Origin: Arthrospira sp. PCC 9108
Lineage (GTDB): Bacteria; Cyanobacteriota; Cyanobacteriia; Cyanobacteriales; Microcoleaceae
NCBI GenBank assembly: GCA_016745315.1
Contig: CP066886.1
Location: forward strand, 1,643,501 to 1,707,500
Length of the DNA: 64,000 nt
Reading direction: 5' to 3'
Positions 39,892 through 53,050 of this stretch are shown piece after piece. The first letter of the stretch is position 1. The number at the start of each line of letters is the position of its first letter. The notes under the pieces were generated by a model. That model did not search any database. It saw nothing but the letters and a program-made list of their open reading frames with translations, and was not told the origin of the DNA. The position numbers and the translations under genes were made by a program.

Positions 39892-42800
39892 ATGACCAGT
39901 TCAACCATTCCCACCACCCCTGCTCAACTTGCGTTGCGAGTATCTCCTGGAGATCAAATTCTCAGCCTCAACCAAGTTGTTCTCATCTTTCCCGCCGAAC
40001 CAATACCCAACAGATTTGAAACCTTCCCAGGGTCCATCACCAACATATTACCGGCCTCCAACGGCTTAGGGGATACCCTACTGGGAGAGGGAGGAATCAC
40101 ACTATTTGTTCCCGATGAGCCAGGCTTTGAAGCTACAATTCAAGGTAGCAGTGAAACCGTAATAGTAGTGAGAGCCGGCGGACAAGACCAAGGATTCCTC
40201 ACCGTTCTAAATCGAGAACCCGGTAGACTCCAAAGCCGTGCAGACGGCTCCTTTGTCTTTATCCCTGACGATGCAGGAGACCCAGAGCCAGACCCAGGGA
40301 CTGACCCATCACCAGATCCAGGAACTGACCCAGGAACTGACCCAGACCCAGAACCCAGAGAAAATCAACCTCCCATAGCCAACGATGTTTTTGTCACCAC
40401 CAGCCAGGGACAAGACACCTTTTTTGATGTACTCTTCAACGACACAGACCCAGACGGAGATACCCTCAGCGTTCAAAACTTCAGCAGCACCGCCAACGGA
40501 AGCCTAATCTTCAACGGTGCCGGAATATTCACCTATCGACCCAACCCAGACTTCTTTGGTACTGATGGCTTTAGTTACAATGTCACCGACGGCACAGACT
40601 CCGACCTAGCGCAAGTGGTGATCTCAGTTCAACCAGGCGACTTTGCCCAAATCATCGAAGGAATAGGTCAAGGAACCACCGGAGATGACTCTATTATCGG
40701 CTCATCAGGGGATGATGTCATTAATGGTTTAGCTGGAAACGATACCATCTTCGGTTTAGCTGGAAACGACCTCCTACAAGGTGACGAAGGCGACGATCTA
40801 CTCTTCGGCAACCAAGGCAACGATACCCTAGACGGCGGACCGGGTAATGATACCGCCTATGGAGGTCAGGACAATGACCTGATGATTGGTGGAGATGGTA
40901 ATGACTTACTATTCGGCAACCTCGGCAACGATACCCTATTGGGGGGACCTGGTGCAGATTCTATGTATGGCGGGGACGGCAACGACTGCATTCGGGGTGG
41001 TGTTGGGAATGACTTGATTTTTGGCGACAAAGGTAATGATATCCTCTGGGGAGATGACGGCAACGACACTATTTATGGTGGGGAGGGAGATGATTTAATC
41101 TTCGGTAATGATGGTGCTGATCTATTATTTGGGGGAGTTGGCAACGATACTATTTTTGGCGGACCAGGAAACGATACTATCATCGGCGGGGAAGGCGATG
41201 ATCAAATTGCTGGAGAAGTGGGAGATGATTTATTATTCGGGGGTCCCGGAGCTGATACCCTAACAGGTGGTTCCGGTAGTGACACCTTTGCGATCGCCGA
41301 AGGTAGTGGCGGCGGTAGCGTAGAAGAAGCTAATGTCATTAATGACTTCACTGGTGGGACTGATAAAATTGGTTTGTTGGGGAACCTCACCTTTGAACAA
41401 CTCAGCATTACCCAAAGCGAGGAAAACGCCGGGAATGCTATTATCCGTAATGGTAGTGATGGAGAGTTCCTAGCAGTTCTCATTGGGGTTAACAGCAATA
41501 ACCTAACCGCCTCCGATTTTGTCCCCGTCGTCGGCTTGGACATCGGCATACCCACACCACCCACACCGACACCACCGACACCACCGACACCACCGACACC
41601 ACCGACACCACCGACACCACCGACACCACCGACACCACCGACACCCACACCGACCCCTCCTGTACCTCCACTTCCGCCACCCCCACCCCCTATCAACTTG
41701 CCACCTAACGCAGTTGATGACCGGGTGAGACGAGGGGTAAACCAACCAGTGACCTTTGACGTACTCGCCAATGATAGCGACCCTGAAGGGGAACCTATTA
41801 GGGTGATTGAATTTACCATGACCACTGGGGGGGCTTAATCCAAAGTCCTGCTGACCCCAGAGGCGGAACATTTACTTATACTCCTAATCCTGGCTTTGTA
41901 GAGCCGGAAACCTTTACCTATACCATAACTGATGGTAGTGGTAACACTGCCCAAGCCACTGTATTTATACAGGTTAATCAACCGCCAGAATTAGTAGTTA
42001 ATCGCGGGATTATCCTACTGCCAACTCAGCAACAAACCATCACAGTTAATAACCTATTTGCCGAAGACCCAGACAATCTTCCGACTGAGGTATTTTATGA
42101 GGTATTAAGAGAGCCTCAAGCTGGTATTATGCAGAGATTGGGGACCACCTCCACCGATCGCATTAGAACTGGCGATCGATTTAGCCAAGAAAGCATTAAT
42201 ACTGGTGCTATTATCTACACCTCTGGTAGAGAGTCTGGCGTAGATGATTTAGTATTCCGACTCACAGATAGTGTCGCCACCTTACCCCAGCAAATCTTTA
42301 GTATCTCAGTCGTGGATGACTTCATTCAGGGAACTGATGAAGATGACAACATAGTTGGTACAGCCTTGAGTGAGTACATTCAAGGATTTGGTGGTAATGA
42401 TACCCTTGTGGGTGTTGGCGGTCGAAATATCCTCGAAGGAGGTCCGGGAAATGACTCCCTAGTGGGGGGAAGTGGTAATGATGTCATTGATGGTGGAGAA
42501 GGAAACGATACCCTATTGGGTAACGAAGGTAACGACTCTATCTTTGGTGGACCCGGTAACGACTCCATCATTGGTGGTAGTGGAATTAACAGCCTATTTG
42601 GAGAAGGTGGAGACGATACCATTATCGGCGGTGATGATGGTAATTTACTCAGTGGTGGTGTTGGTAATGACTCCCTCACTGGTGGCACAGGTAACGATAC
42701 CATTTTTGGTGGTGATGGTGATGACACCATAATTACTGAGCGAGGCGATAACCAATTATTTGGAGATGACGGCGACGATTTCATCTGGGGTGGAATTGGT

Positions 42801-43655
42801 CGAGATCTAATTCAAGGAGGACCGGGCAATGATACCCTCATTGGTGGCTCTGGTAATAACACCATTTTTGGTGGACTGGGTAACGATTCTATCGTTGGCG
42901 GCAAAGGAGATGACACCCTGTTTGGTGGTGAAGGTAACGACACCATTGAGGGAAGTGCTGGTGATAACAGCATCTTTGGCGGCGCTGGGAATGATTCGAT
43001 TATAGCCGGACCAGGTAATGATACCGTATTTGCTGGACCAGGTAACGATCAGGTCTATGGTGGTGATGGTAACAACCTCATCTTTGGAGACAGTGGCAAT
43101 GATACCCTCTATGGTGGCAGTGGAGATGATACCATATCTGGGGGAGCCGGTTCTGACCTACTCACAGGAGATTCCGGTAACAATGTCTTCTACTACCTCA
43201 ACCCCGGCGAGGGAGTCGATATTATTACTGATTTTAAAGATCCAGGAAACGATCGCTTCTTAATTCTGTCTGGAGAAAACAATTTTGAGGGGTTAGTTCC
43301 CACCGTTGGCACCGCCGCCGCACCCCTCCAAAGCGCTATCATTAGCGCTCTCGGCTCAGAAGGTACTGACATTAGCGGACGACAATTAATTATCTTCCAA
43401 GACACCTTTGATAATATTCAAGCCGTTAACGCCGCCCTCAAAAATCAAAGGGGTTCAGATGGCGGTTCCGCTTTGATACTCTACCGGAATAACCTCACCT
43501 ATCAAGGCTTCCGAGGTAACTATATTCTCGGTTTTGACCCGGACTTATCTGATGACAGTTTACCCGCCTTTGACTTGGCTATTCTGGAATCAATTGATCC
43601 TTCGACGGATAACATTAGTACCATTATCGGCTCTAATGATTTCACTATTATCTAG
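39892..43655 (+). CDS. RTX-type calcium-binding giant protein 1, one frameshift
   Basis: About 1,254 residues after repair. A 120-residue N-terminal domain of unknown family (VLIFPAEPIPNRFETF) is followed by an acidic PDPGTDP linker, a cadherin-like/tandem-95 domain (ANDVFVTTSQ, FNDTDPDGDTLSV), a first block of RTX nonapeptides (GGxGNDxLxG, about residues 265-460), a PTP-rich spacer (about 545-600), further cadherin-like domains and a second RTX block (about 820-1,090). RTX repeats fold on binding calcium outside the cell, and such proteins normally use type I secretion with a C-terminal signal; there is no signal peptide. One G missing from the run at 41827-41833 splits the frame into 39892-41838 and one whose first ATG is 42129. 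Confidence 0.85.
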
Positions 43656-43758
43656 CCATAGTTCCTGATTTACCAAACCAGGGGAGAACACTTAAACCCA
43701 TATCCTCCCCTGTTTCCATCTTCCCCCTAATACTTGATCACTATTAAGGAGTCCCATT

Positions 43759-46700
43759 ATGACTGGTGTTAATATCCCGACCACCCTCGCTCTCATATCT
43801 CGCCGAGTTATTCCCGGTAATAGTCTACTAAGCACTAATAATATTGAATTAATTTTTCCCGCTGACCCCATTCCTGGTAAATTTCAAACCTTTGGGGGGG
43901 CGATCGGGGATACCATGACCGGAGCCAATGGGGAACTCTTATTTATTCCTGAACAACCAGTTTTACAAGCTGTTTCGATCGCTACCAGTTCCATTGTTTA
44001 TCTTGAACAAACTGACTCAGGCTTGCAAAGCCTCACCGGACAAGCCGGAGAAACTTTACCTGGTGGTGGCGGGGAAATTCTCTTTCGACCAGAGGGTTTT
44101 GAGTTTCCCGCACCAACTCCCGCACCAACTCCCGCACCAACTCCCGCACCAACTCCCGCACCAACTCCCGCACCAACTCCCGCACCAACTCCCGCACCAA
44201 CTCCCGCACCCGACCCAGACCCGGAACCAGACCCGGAACCAGAACCCGCACCCGACCCAGAACCAGAAATCATCACCATACAAGGTTCAGGAGTTGGTAC
44301 AGAGGGAAACGATACCATTCTCGGTAGTGATTTGAATGATGCGATCGATGGCTTGAGTGGTGATAACATCATTTTCGGCTTAGGGGGAGATGACTTTCTG
44401 CGAGGAGGTGATGGCGCAGACTCCATTAATGGCAATGCCGGTAATGATACCATCTATGGTGGCGGCGGAGATGATTGTCTGCGGGGTGGTCAAGGTAATG
44501 ATTTAATTTTTGGTGAAGGTGGGAATGACCTGTTATTCGGCGATAAAGATGCTGATACCCTCTTCGCTGTCTCTGGTAATAACACCATGTATGGAGGTCA
44601 AGGTAATGACAGCCTCATAGGGGGTGAAAATGACGACCTGATGTTTGGCGATAAGGGTAACGATACATTAGTAGCTGGTGGTGGTAATAATACCCTTTAC
44701 GGTGGTGCTGATAATGATTTCCTGTTTGGTGGGACTGGTAACGATTTACTCTTTGGTGATGATGGTAATGATGAACTCGTCGGTGGAAAGGGAAATGATA
44801 CTATATTTGGCGGTCCCGGTGACGACATAATTTTTGGCGGTGATGGTAATGATATATTAAGAGGCGGAAAGGGTAACGATCGCATCTTTGGAGATGAAGG
44901 TAATGATTTACTAGAAGGCGGTCGTGGTGTTGATACCCTCACTGGTGGTGGTGGTAGAAATATATTTGTTGTTGGCTTAATTGTCAGTGCGTCTGAAGGT
45001 GGCGGTAGTGTAATTACAGCTACCACTGGCGGCGCTTCCCCAGAATTAGCAGATTTGATCACCGACTTTCAAGCTGGTGTTGACAAAATTGGATTAACCG
45101 GAGGACTCACCTTTGCAGATATCGAAATTCGTCGTGGTGAAGGTGCCAATATCAGAAATACATTGCTAATAGACCGCAATACCGGAGACTTTTTAGCAGT
45201 TTTATTAAATATAGATCCAGCCATGCTGGATGAAACAGATTTTATCATCGATCCAGACGGACCCTTAGTAGATCCTGAACCCGAACCCGAACCCGAACCC
45301 GAACCCGAACCCGAACCAGGACCAGACCCCGAACCAGGACCAGACCCCGAACCAGGACCAGACCCCGAACCAGGACCAGACCCCGAACCAGGACCAGACC
45401 CCGACCCCGAACCTAGTCCAACTCCAACTCCAACTCCAACTCCCAGTCCTAGTCCTAGTCCCGAACCTACTCCCACCCCTCCGGTTCCCACTCCCCCCCC
45501 GGTTCCCACACCAACACCAACACCAACACCAACACCAACACCAACACCAACACCAACACCAACACCAACACCGACTCCCACCCCTTCTGATGGTATTTCA
45601 GCCGGAAATGATACCCTTAGTACAGCACAAAACAGTTCCTTAAACGTTAATAATTCTACTCTATTAGAGAATGATAGTCCGTCAAGACCAGGGGATATTC
45701 TCACCATCATAAATCTACCTTCAACTACCAGCGAAGGTGGCACAATCATCGAGGATACTAATTCATCTTTTGTCTATACACCACCCAGCGATTTTGTGGG
45801 GGTAGATAGTTTCGTTTATACAGTTATAGATAGTGATGATCAAACCGCTAATGCTACCGTTTTCATTGAGGTAGAATTAGTTAATGATCCTCCGGTAATT
45901 GACCTCAATTCTGCTGATGCTGGTAACGATTTTAGCACCAACTTTACCGAAGGAGATGATCCTGTTTTCATTGGCGCACTTGGTAGCATTAGCATTAGCG
46001 ATCCAGATGGTGATGATATAGTTTCAGCCACTGTTACTATTACCAACCCAGCCAATGGAGAAGAAGAAGGTTTATCAATTACCGGGTCTTTATCTCCCAA
46101 TATTACCGCCGATGCTTATGACCCAAATACGGGAGTTTTACTACTCAGTGGAACTGCGCCTGCGGTAGCTTATGAAGATGCAATTTCCCGAATAGTTTAT
46201 AATAACACATCCCCAGCACCAGGTACAAGCGATCGCCTAATTACCGTCATCCTTAGTGATGGTATTGAAGACAGTAATCCCGCCAACTCTATCATTAGGA
46301 TTACTGCCATTAATAACCCCCCGACCAATACAGTTCCCGAACCACAAGAAACCGATGCAGAAACCTCCTTAGTATTCAGTGAAGAGAACAACAATTCCAT
46401 TAGTATTTCCGACCCTGATGCTGGTAGTAACCCAGTAGAAGTTAGCCTAGTTGCCACCAACGGCATTTTAACAGTCGGCACCAATACAGAAGGCGTGCAA
46501 ATTAATGGCAGCGACACCGAAACCCTAACCCTGACAGGTGTAATAGGTTCAATTAACCGCGTCCTAGATGGTTTAACCTTTACCCCCACCGACCAATTTA
46601 ACGCTCAAAACGGAGAGTTAGAAATTACCACCAACGACCTCGGAAACACCGGAGAAGGCGGTCCTTTAACCGACACAAGTACCATCACCATTAACGCTCT

Positions 46701-49700
46701 TAATTTACCTCCCAATGCACTAGATGATGTAGCCACAACAGTTACCAATACACCAGTGATTCTGGCTCCCGAAGAACTTATCGCTAACGATAGCGACCCC
46801 AACGAAGATGAACTAACCCTAACTGAAGTCGGGAATGCCGTAGGTGGAACCGCTCAACTCACCAGTGATGGCATTCAATTCACCCCAACTCCCAATCTAC
46901 AAGGTCGAGCAAGTTTCGATTATACCATTAGTGACGGCAGGGGAGGAACAGACACAGCAACAGTTACCGTAGTAGTAAAACCATCACTAGAAGAAGCAGA
47001 CGACATTCTAGCCAATGATATTTTCAATGTCGATGCTGCATCAGGTCTTCTCGCCAGTGATACTCCTATCGAAGAAGATACACTCAGTATCGTAGACTTT
47101 GACCAAACCAGTGAAAGGGGAGCCTCAGTACAAGTTAACCCTGATGGTAGTTATACATTCGACCCCAGGGATGTCAATGCTTTTCTACAGTTGCGAGAAG
47201 GGGAACAGATTGTAGACACATTTAGTTATACCATTAGCAATGGTCTAGGTAGTACCGTTACCGCCACCGTCAGCATTACCGTAACCGGAGTTAATGAACC
47301 TCCTGTAGCTGTCGATGACAGTAATAGTACCCTAGCTAATACAGTCTTAACCGTGAGTGAGACTGAGGGAGTTTTGGTTAATGATACCGACCCCGAAGGC
47401 GGTCCGTTAGAGGTAGTTGATTTTAACCCTAATAGTTCTCAGGGTGCTACAGTTACCGTTAATCCTGATGGTAGCTACACCTACGACCCAACCACAGTAG
47501 AATCATTTGTAGCATTGCGGTTTGGTGCAACCTTAGAAGATACCTTCACCTACACAGTAGCTGATGATATGGGTATTACAGCCACCGCTACTGTCACCAT
47601 TACCGTCACCGGGGTTAATGAACCACCCAGTAACAACCTACCAGAAACCCAAGCCACTAATGCTGATATACCCCTAGTATTTAGCACAGAAACTGATAAT
47701 CCCATTACCATTGCTGACCCAGACGCGGGGGATGACCCGTTAGTGGTGACTATATCGGCGACCAATGGGACAGTTACCCCAGGGGAAAATACCGAAGCCG
47801 TGGAGGTTACTGGGGAAAACACGGAAACTCTGACCTTAACTGGTACTCTCTCAGCTATTAACCAAGCCTTAGAAGGGTTAACATTTACCCCATTACCAGA
47901 GTTTCTCAACGAAAATGGTAGCTTGGAAATTACGACTAATGACCAAGGTGGTGGAGATCCTGATAATCCTTTAACGGCTACAGATACCATCACCATTGAA
48001 ACCCTAAACCGACCACCCGTCGCGGAAGATGATCAGGTTGATGCTTTACTAAATACTGCCATAAACATCCCTGGGGAAACTTTACTAGCTAATGATAGCG
48101 ACCCTGATGGTGATGTTCTCACTATCATAGAAGTGGCTAATGCTAATAACGGTACAGTAGACCTAGACCCAGAGGCGGGTGATGTGTTATTTACTCCCGA
48201 CTCGGACTTTCTCGGAGCAGCTAGTTTTGAGTACACCATTAGTGATGGACGTTCAGGTACTGACACGGCTACGGTGACGGTGCTGGTAAAATCTCTCCCT
48301 ACGGCTGTTGATGACGAGAATAACACCTTTGCTAACCAAATTTTGAGTGTTGAGTCATCGGAGGGGGTTCTCGCCAATGACTTCGATTTAGACGGGGATG
48401 CGTTAACGGTTGTGGCTTTTGATGGCAGGAGCGTTCAGGGTGCTACAGTACAAGTTAATCCCGATGGTAGTTATACATTCGACCCCAGAAATGCTAATGC
48501 TTTATTGGCGTTGCGGGAAGAACAGGAGATAGTTGATACTTTCACGTACACTATCGAGGATGTTGATGGTAATCAGGATACGGCGACGGTCAGCATTACT
48601 GTAACTGGAGTTAATGAACCTCCTGTAGCTGTCGATGACAGTAATAGTACCCTAGCTAATACAGTCTTAACCGTAAGTGAGACTGAGGGAGTTTTGGTTA
48701 ATGATACCGACCCCGAAGGCGGTCCGTTAGAGGTAGTTGATTTTAACCCTAATAGTTCTCAGGGTGCTACAGTTAACGTTAATCCTGATGGTAGCTACAC
48801 CTACGACCCAACCACAGTAGAATCATTTGTAGCATTGCGCTTTGGTGCCACCTTAGAAGATACCTTCACCTACACGGTAGCTGATGATATGGGTAGTACG
48901 GCGACGGCTACTGTCACCATTACCGTCACCGGGGTTAATGAACCACCCAGTAACAACCTACCAGAAACCCAAGCCACTAATGCTGATATACCCCTAGTAT
49001 TTAGCACTGAAACTGATAATGCTATTACCATTGCTGACCCAGACGCGGGGGATGACCCGTTAGTGGTGACTATATCGGCGACCAACGGGACAGTTACCCC
49101 AGGGGAAAATACCGAAGCCGTGGAGGTTACTGGGGAAAACACGGAAACTCTGACCTTAACTGGTACTCTCTCAGCTATTAACCAAGCCTTAGAAGGGTTA
49201 ACATTTACCCCATTACCAGAGTTTCTCAACGAAAATGGTAGCTTGGAAATTACGACTAATGACCAAGGTGGTGGAGATCCTGATAATCCTTTAACGGCTA
49301 CAGATACCATCACCATTGAAACCCTAAACCGACCACCCGTCGCGGAAGATGATCAGGTTGATGCTTTACTAAATACTGCTATAAACATCCCTGGGGAAAC
49401 TCTACTAGCTAATGATAGCGACCCTGATGGTGATGTTCTCACTATCATAGAAGTGGCTAATGCTAATAACGGTACAGTAGACCTAGACCCAGAGGCGGGT
49501 GATGTGTTATTTACTCCCGACTCGGACTTTCTCGGAGCAGCTAGTTTTGAGTACACCATTAGTGATGGACGTTCAGGTACTGACACGGCTACGGTGACGG
49601 TGCTGGTAAAATCTCTCCCTACGGCTGTTGATGACGAGAATAACACCTTTGCTAACCAAATTTTGAGTGTTGAGTCATCGGAGGGGGTTCTCGCCAATGA

Positions 49701-51968
49701 CTTCGATTTAGACGGGGATGCGTTAACGGTTGTGGCTTTTGATGGCAGGAGCGTTCAGGGTGCTACAGTACAAGTTAATCCCGATGGTAGTTATACATTC
49801 GACCCCAGAAATGCTAATGCTTTATTAGCGTTGCGGGAAGAAGAGGAGATAGTTGATACTTTCACGTACACTATCGAGGATGTTGATGGTAATCAGGATA
49901 CGGCGACGGTCAGCATTACTGTAACCGGAGTTAATGAACCTCCTGTAGCTGGCGATGACAGTAATAGTACCCTGGCTAATACGGTTCTAACTGTGAATGC
50001 GCCTACAGGTGTGTTGAGTAATGATACAGACCCGGAAGGCGGTCCGTTAGAGGTGGTTGATTTTGACTCTAATAGTTCTCGGGGTGCTACAGTTAACGTT
50101 AATCCTGATGGTAGCTACACCTTTGACCCAAGGGAGGTAGAATCATTTATAGGATTGCAGGAAGGGGAGACTTTAGAAGATACCTTCACCTACACGGTAG
50201 CTGATGATATGGGTCTTACAGCCACCGCTACTGTGACTATTACTGTGACAGGGGTTAATGAACGTCCTGTTGTGGATCTGAGTCCTGATGATTCGGAAAC
50301 TCTGAATTTTGCGACTACTTTCACGGAAAAACAGCCACCAGTGACGATCGCCTCTGCTGATGGTATTAGCATTACCGACCCTGATAATGATAGCCTAGTG
50401 GGGGCTACTGTCAGGATTACTAATCTGTTGGATGGGGATTTTGAGGAATTAGCAGTTAATACAGGTGATACCGATATTACGGCTAATTATAATCAAGGTA
50501 CGGGGGTATTAACACTCTCTGGGGAAAATTCCCTGAGTGTTTATGAACAAGTCCTGGCAACGGTAACATATATAAATCGTTCCCTCGATCCCAATACAAG
50601 CGATCGCCGGATTGAAGTAGTGGTAAATGATGGCAGGGATAATAATAACCCCCTAGCTGTTAGCACTATTTCTGTGGTGGCGGTTAATGACCCCCGGTGA
50701 TTGATTTAGATACGACTAACAGTGTCGCTGGCGGTAACAACTTCGCTACTACCTTTGAAAGGGGAGGAGAGCCAGTGGCGATCGCTTCTAATAATGTCAG
50801 CATTACCGACCCAGATAATACTACCATCCAATCCGCAACTATTACTCTGACCAATCCCATCAATCGGGAAGATGAGGGTTTATCCGTCATTGGCGGACTT
50901 CCGGGGGGTATCACCGCCGAAGCCTATAATCCAGAAACGGGGGTTCTTAGCCTCTCTGGTAGTGCATCTTTCGCCAACTATCAAACAGCTATTTCCCGCG
51001 TGTTTTACAACAATACCTTAAATCGTCCTGACACTACAAACCGCATAGTAACAGTGGTTGTTAATGATGGCAGTGATGACAGTAATGAACCTCGGACAAC
51101 TATTGATATCCTGCTTATAAATCGGCCTCCGGTGGCTGTGGATTATGGTCCAGTTTACACCAACGCTAGAACTCAATTCTCCTTTAACCCTGTTTCTAAT
51201 GATACCGATCCAGATGAAGATCCGCTTACCTTAGAAAGTATCAGAGGCACGTCTGACTTCGCACTGGTAACTCCTAGCGGCAATTTCATCAATTATACTC
51301 GACTTAGTAATGACACGCTAACTGATGAGTTTTCCTATGTCATTAATGATGGACAGGGTGGAACCGCCACCGCTATGATTAGCGTTGAATGGCTACCCCG
51401 ACCTACTGATGATCCACAAACAGTTACAGGGGGTGAATTTGGTGACTTCTTAACTGGTGGCGCTGGTAATGATACCCTAATTGGTCTAGGGGGTAATGAT
51501 ACCTTATTAGGATTGGGTGGTAATGATACCCTAGTCGGTGGTTTGGGGAGTGATTCTTTGGTAGGAGGAGCGGGAAATAATCGCTTTTTATACCAGAGTC
51601 CTGATGATGGTGGCGGCACAGCATTTAATGCTGATAGCACAGGTAGTATTAACGAACAAATTGGTACGGGATTATATGATACGATCGCCGATTTCACTGG
51701 TCTGGGAGAGGCGGAAGGAGATGCGATCGCCTTTTCTAGTGGTTTTATTCCCAATACTGACCGCATTCTCCTAACCGTTCAAACTGATATTTCATCTAAT
51801 GTCTTGGATGGAAATAATCTGTTTGCTTATGATGATGGTAACCATACCTACATAATTTATGATGGTGATGGTGATAATACCACCGGGGAAGACTCCCAGA
51901 TTTTAGCCAGACTCCAAAATATCACAGGGGTAACTGAGTTATCACCCGATGATTTTATGATTTTTTAG
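43759..51968 (+). CDS. RTX/cadherin-like giant protein 2, one frameshift
   Basis: About 2,736 residues after repair. The N-terminal domain (about 1-115; IELIFPADPIPGKFQTFGG) is a paralogue of that in the preceding gene. Then come PAPT repeats (118-153), a long RTX block (about 188-400), an FQAGVDKIGL module, EPEP/GPDP and PTPT spacers (about 504-611), many cadherin-like or VCBS domains with NDSDPDGD calcium motifs, and a last short RTX block (GGAGNDTLIGLGGNDTL) before a C-terminus suited to type I secretion. A missing C in VNDP-P near 50693 separates 43759-50700 from 50697-51968. Strong Shine-Dalgarno TAAGGAG before the ATG. A calcium-dependent adhesin or S-layer-like role is inferred. Confidence 0.85.
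47301..49940 (+). repeat. in-frame tandem duplication of 1,320 bp within the giant gene
   Basis: Two consecutive copies of 1,320 bp (440 residues), roughly 47301-48620 and 48621-49940, differ at only scattered bases (for example Ile versus Ser after DDMG, Gln versus Glu after LREE). A third copy begins after 49940 but soon diverges. Each copy encodes several cadherin-like domains (VNEPPVAVDDSN, VNEPPSNNLPETQ, LNRPPVAEDDQ, PTAVDDENN). Confidence 0.92.
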
Positions 51969-51976
51969 AGAGTCTG

Positions 51977-51997
51977 ACCCGCCTCTTATAGGCGGGT
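51977..51997 (+). terminator. hairpin after the giant RTX gene
   Basis: ACCCGCCT-cttat-AGGCGGGT is a perfect 8-bp stem with a 5-base loop starting eight bases after the stop at 51968. No U-run follows, so it may be a transcript-end stabilising stem rather than a classical intrinsic terminator. Confidence 0.55.
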
Positions 51998-52065
51998 AGC
52001 TCTGGCTTGTGGTGAGGAATATAGCTACCTCCATAACCACCCCTACTGGTGGATATGGTATGATC

Positions 52066-52623
52066 TCACTTCAAGCCCAACCTTTTTCGTAGCCAAGTCG
52101 CACCCATAAATAATAAGGGAGTTGCGATGAGCCCCACACTGATAAAATGTAGGGGAAAATGGAAGTAACAATACCATAAAATCAGAACTCCATAGGTCGA
52201 GTCTATATGGTCAAACAGATAGGTAATCATATTCGCTTCTTCTCCGGGCGCAATATTTAGCCTTCGTTTGATATAAGAGTTGGGTAATTCAGACAGGTTA
52301 AACACCAACCCAGTCAGTAAACCAAATTCAACGCCATTAAAATCTTGGAAATGGATGGCAAAATTTGGGTTAATTTCCCCCAATGATTCTAGGAATTGAA
52401 ACGCAATTACACTCACCATAAAAGTCAGGGGAAGGCTAATTAGACCCCGCCATTTTTTGTTTTCACCAAACCATTCTTTTTGCACCGGGAAGTTGAATAG
52501 TTGAAACAGGGGAGTTTTCCATAAGAAGGCTTCTAAAACTCCGGCTACAAATAGCCCGCAGGCTATCCACATCAAATTAAGTAAGTCCCAGGTTAGCATT
52601 AGTAATGTATCAGATAATTCCAT
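52066..52623 (-). CDS. CarS-like (CDP-archaeol synthase/DUF46 family) membrane protein
   Basis: A 185-residue membrane protein with about five hydrophobic helices. Family hallmarks are visible: FGENKKWRGLISLPL (compare NKTWRG), then LVFNLSELPNSYIKRRLNIAPGEE (compare GDLxKSFIKRRLGIxPG) and YLFDHIDSTYGVL (compare LDQxDY). Characterised members transfer CMP to a lipid alcohol to form a CDP-activated lipid. The bacterial substrate is not known, and the aspartate usually found before LPKS is here glutamate (SELPNS). It converges on the giant RTX gene. Confidence 0.65.
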   Translation of the reverse strand: MELSDTLLMLTWDLLNLMWIACGLFVAGVLEAFLWKTPLFQLFNFPVQKEWFGENKKWRGLISLPLTFMVSVIAFQFLESLGEINPNFAIHFQDFNGVEFGLLTGLVFNLSELPNSYIKRRLNIAPGEEANMITYLFDHIDSTYGVLILWYCYFHFPLHFISVGLIATPLLFMGATWLRKRLGLK

Positions 52624-52689
52624 GTCCAGAGATTAATAGAGTCAATCCATTATCCATTATCCCGCGCCCTAGGTAGTGGGAAACGGTAA

Positions 52690-53050
52690 TCACATTACCG
52701 ACTCCCAAGCATATCTGGGGGCTGATTCCATCTATCTCCAAAAAAACTTGACATATCAACTCCTAAGATATATAGTTAGAGATGAGGTAAGAAAATGTCT
52801 CGTCCGCTTTGAGAATTGCCGCAACCCAGGGGGCTGGTGAGCCTCTACTACAAACCCTCTGGGTTCTGAAGTTGCCGACTCCCAAGCATATCTGGGGACT
52901 GGTTGCATCTACGTCGAAAAAAACTTGACATATCACCCCCTCTAAAAACTCTAGTCAGAGGGAGGGGATATTTGTCGTGGATAGTCTTGAGAATTGCCAC
53001 AGCCCCCTGGGCTGGTGAACCTCTGCTACCAACCTTCTGGGTTCTGAAGT
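52690..53050 (+). repeat. tandem duplication of a ~178-bp structured element
   Basis: Two imperfect copies offset by 177-178 bp. Each has GACTCCCAAGCATATCTGGGG (hairpin CUCCCA/UGGGGG in the first), AAAAAAACTTGACATATCA, a variable inverted repeat, then GAATTGCC, GGGCTGGTGA, CCTCT, and CTGGGTTCTGAAG (52860-52871 and 53038-53049). The first copy can pair AACCCAG with CTGGGTT. The second copy ends 10 bases before the ATG at 53060. No coding frame is convincing. Confidence 0.75.
52748..52776 (+). promoter_or_regulatory. sigma-70-type promoter in the first repeat copy
   Basis: TTGACA (52748-52753) and TATAGT (52771-52776) are separated by exactly 17 bases. The transcript would run through the conserved structured part of the element toward the gene at 53060. 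The second copy keeps TTGACA (52925-52930) but has only a weak -10 (ACTCTA). Confidence 0.6.

Noticed and set aside
42129..43655. Independent RTX gene starting at 42129
   Set aside because: The region between 41838 and 42129 is open in its frame and continues cadherin-like sequence from the upstream frame after adding one G.
50697..51968. Independent RTX gene starting at 50697
   Set aside because: Adding one C restores VNDPPVIDL in frame with the giant gene, as in its other domains.
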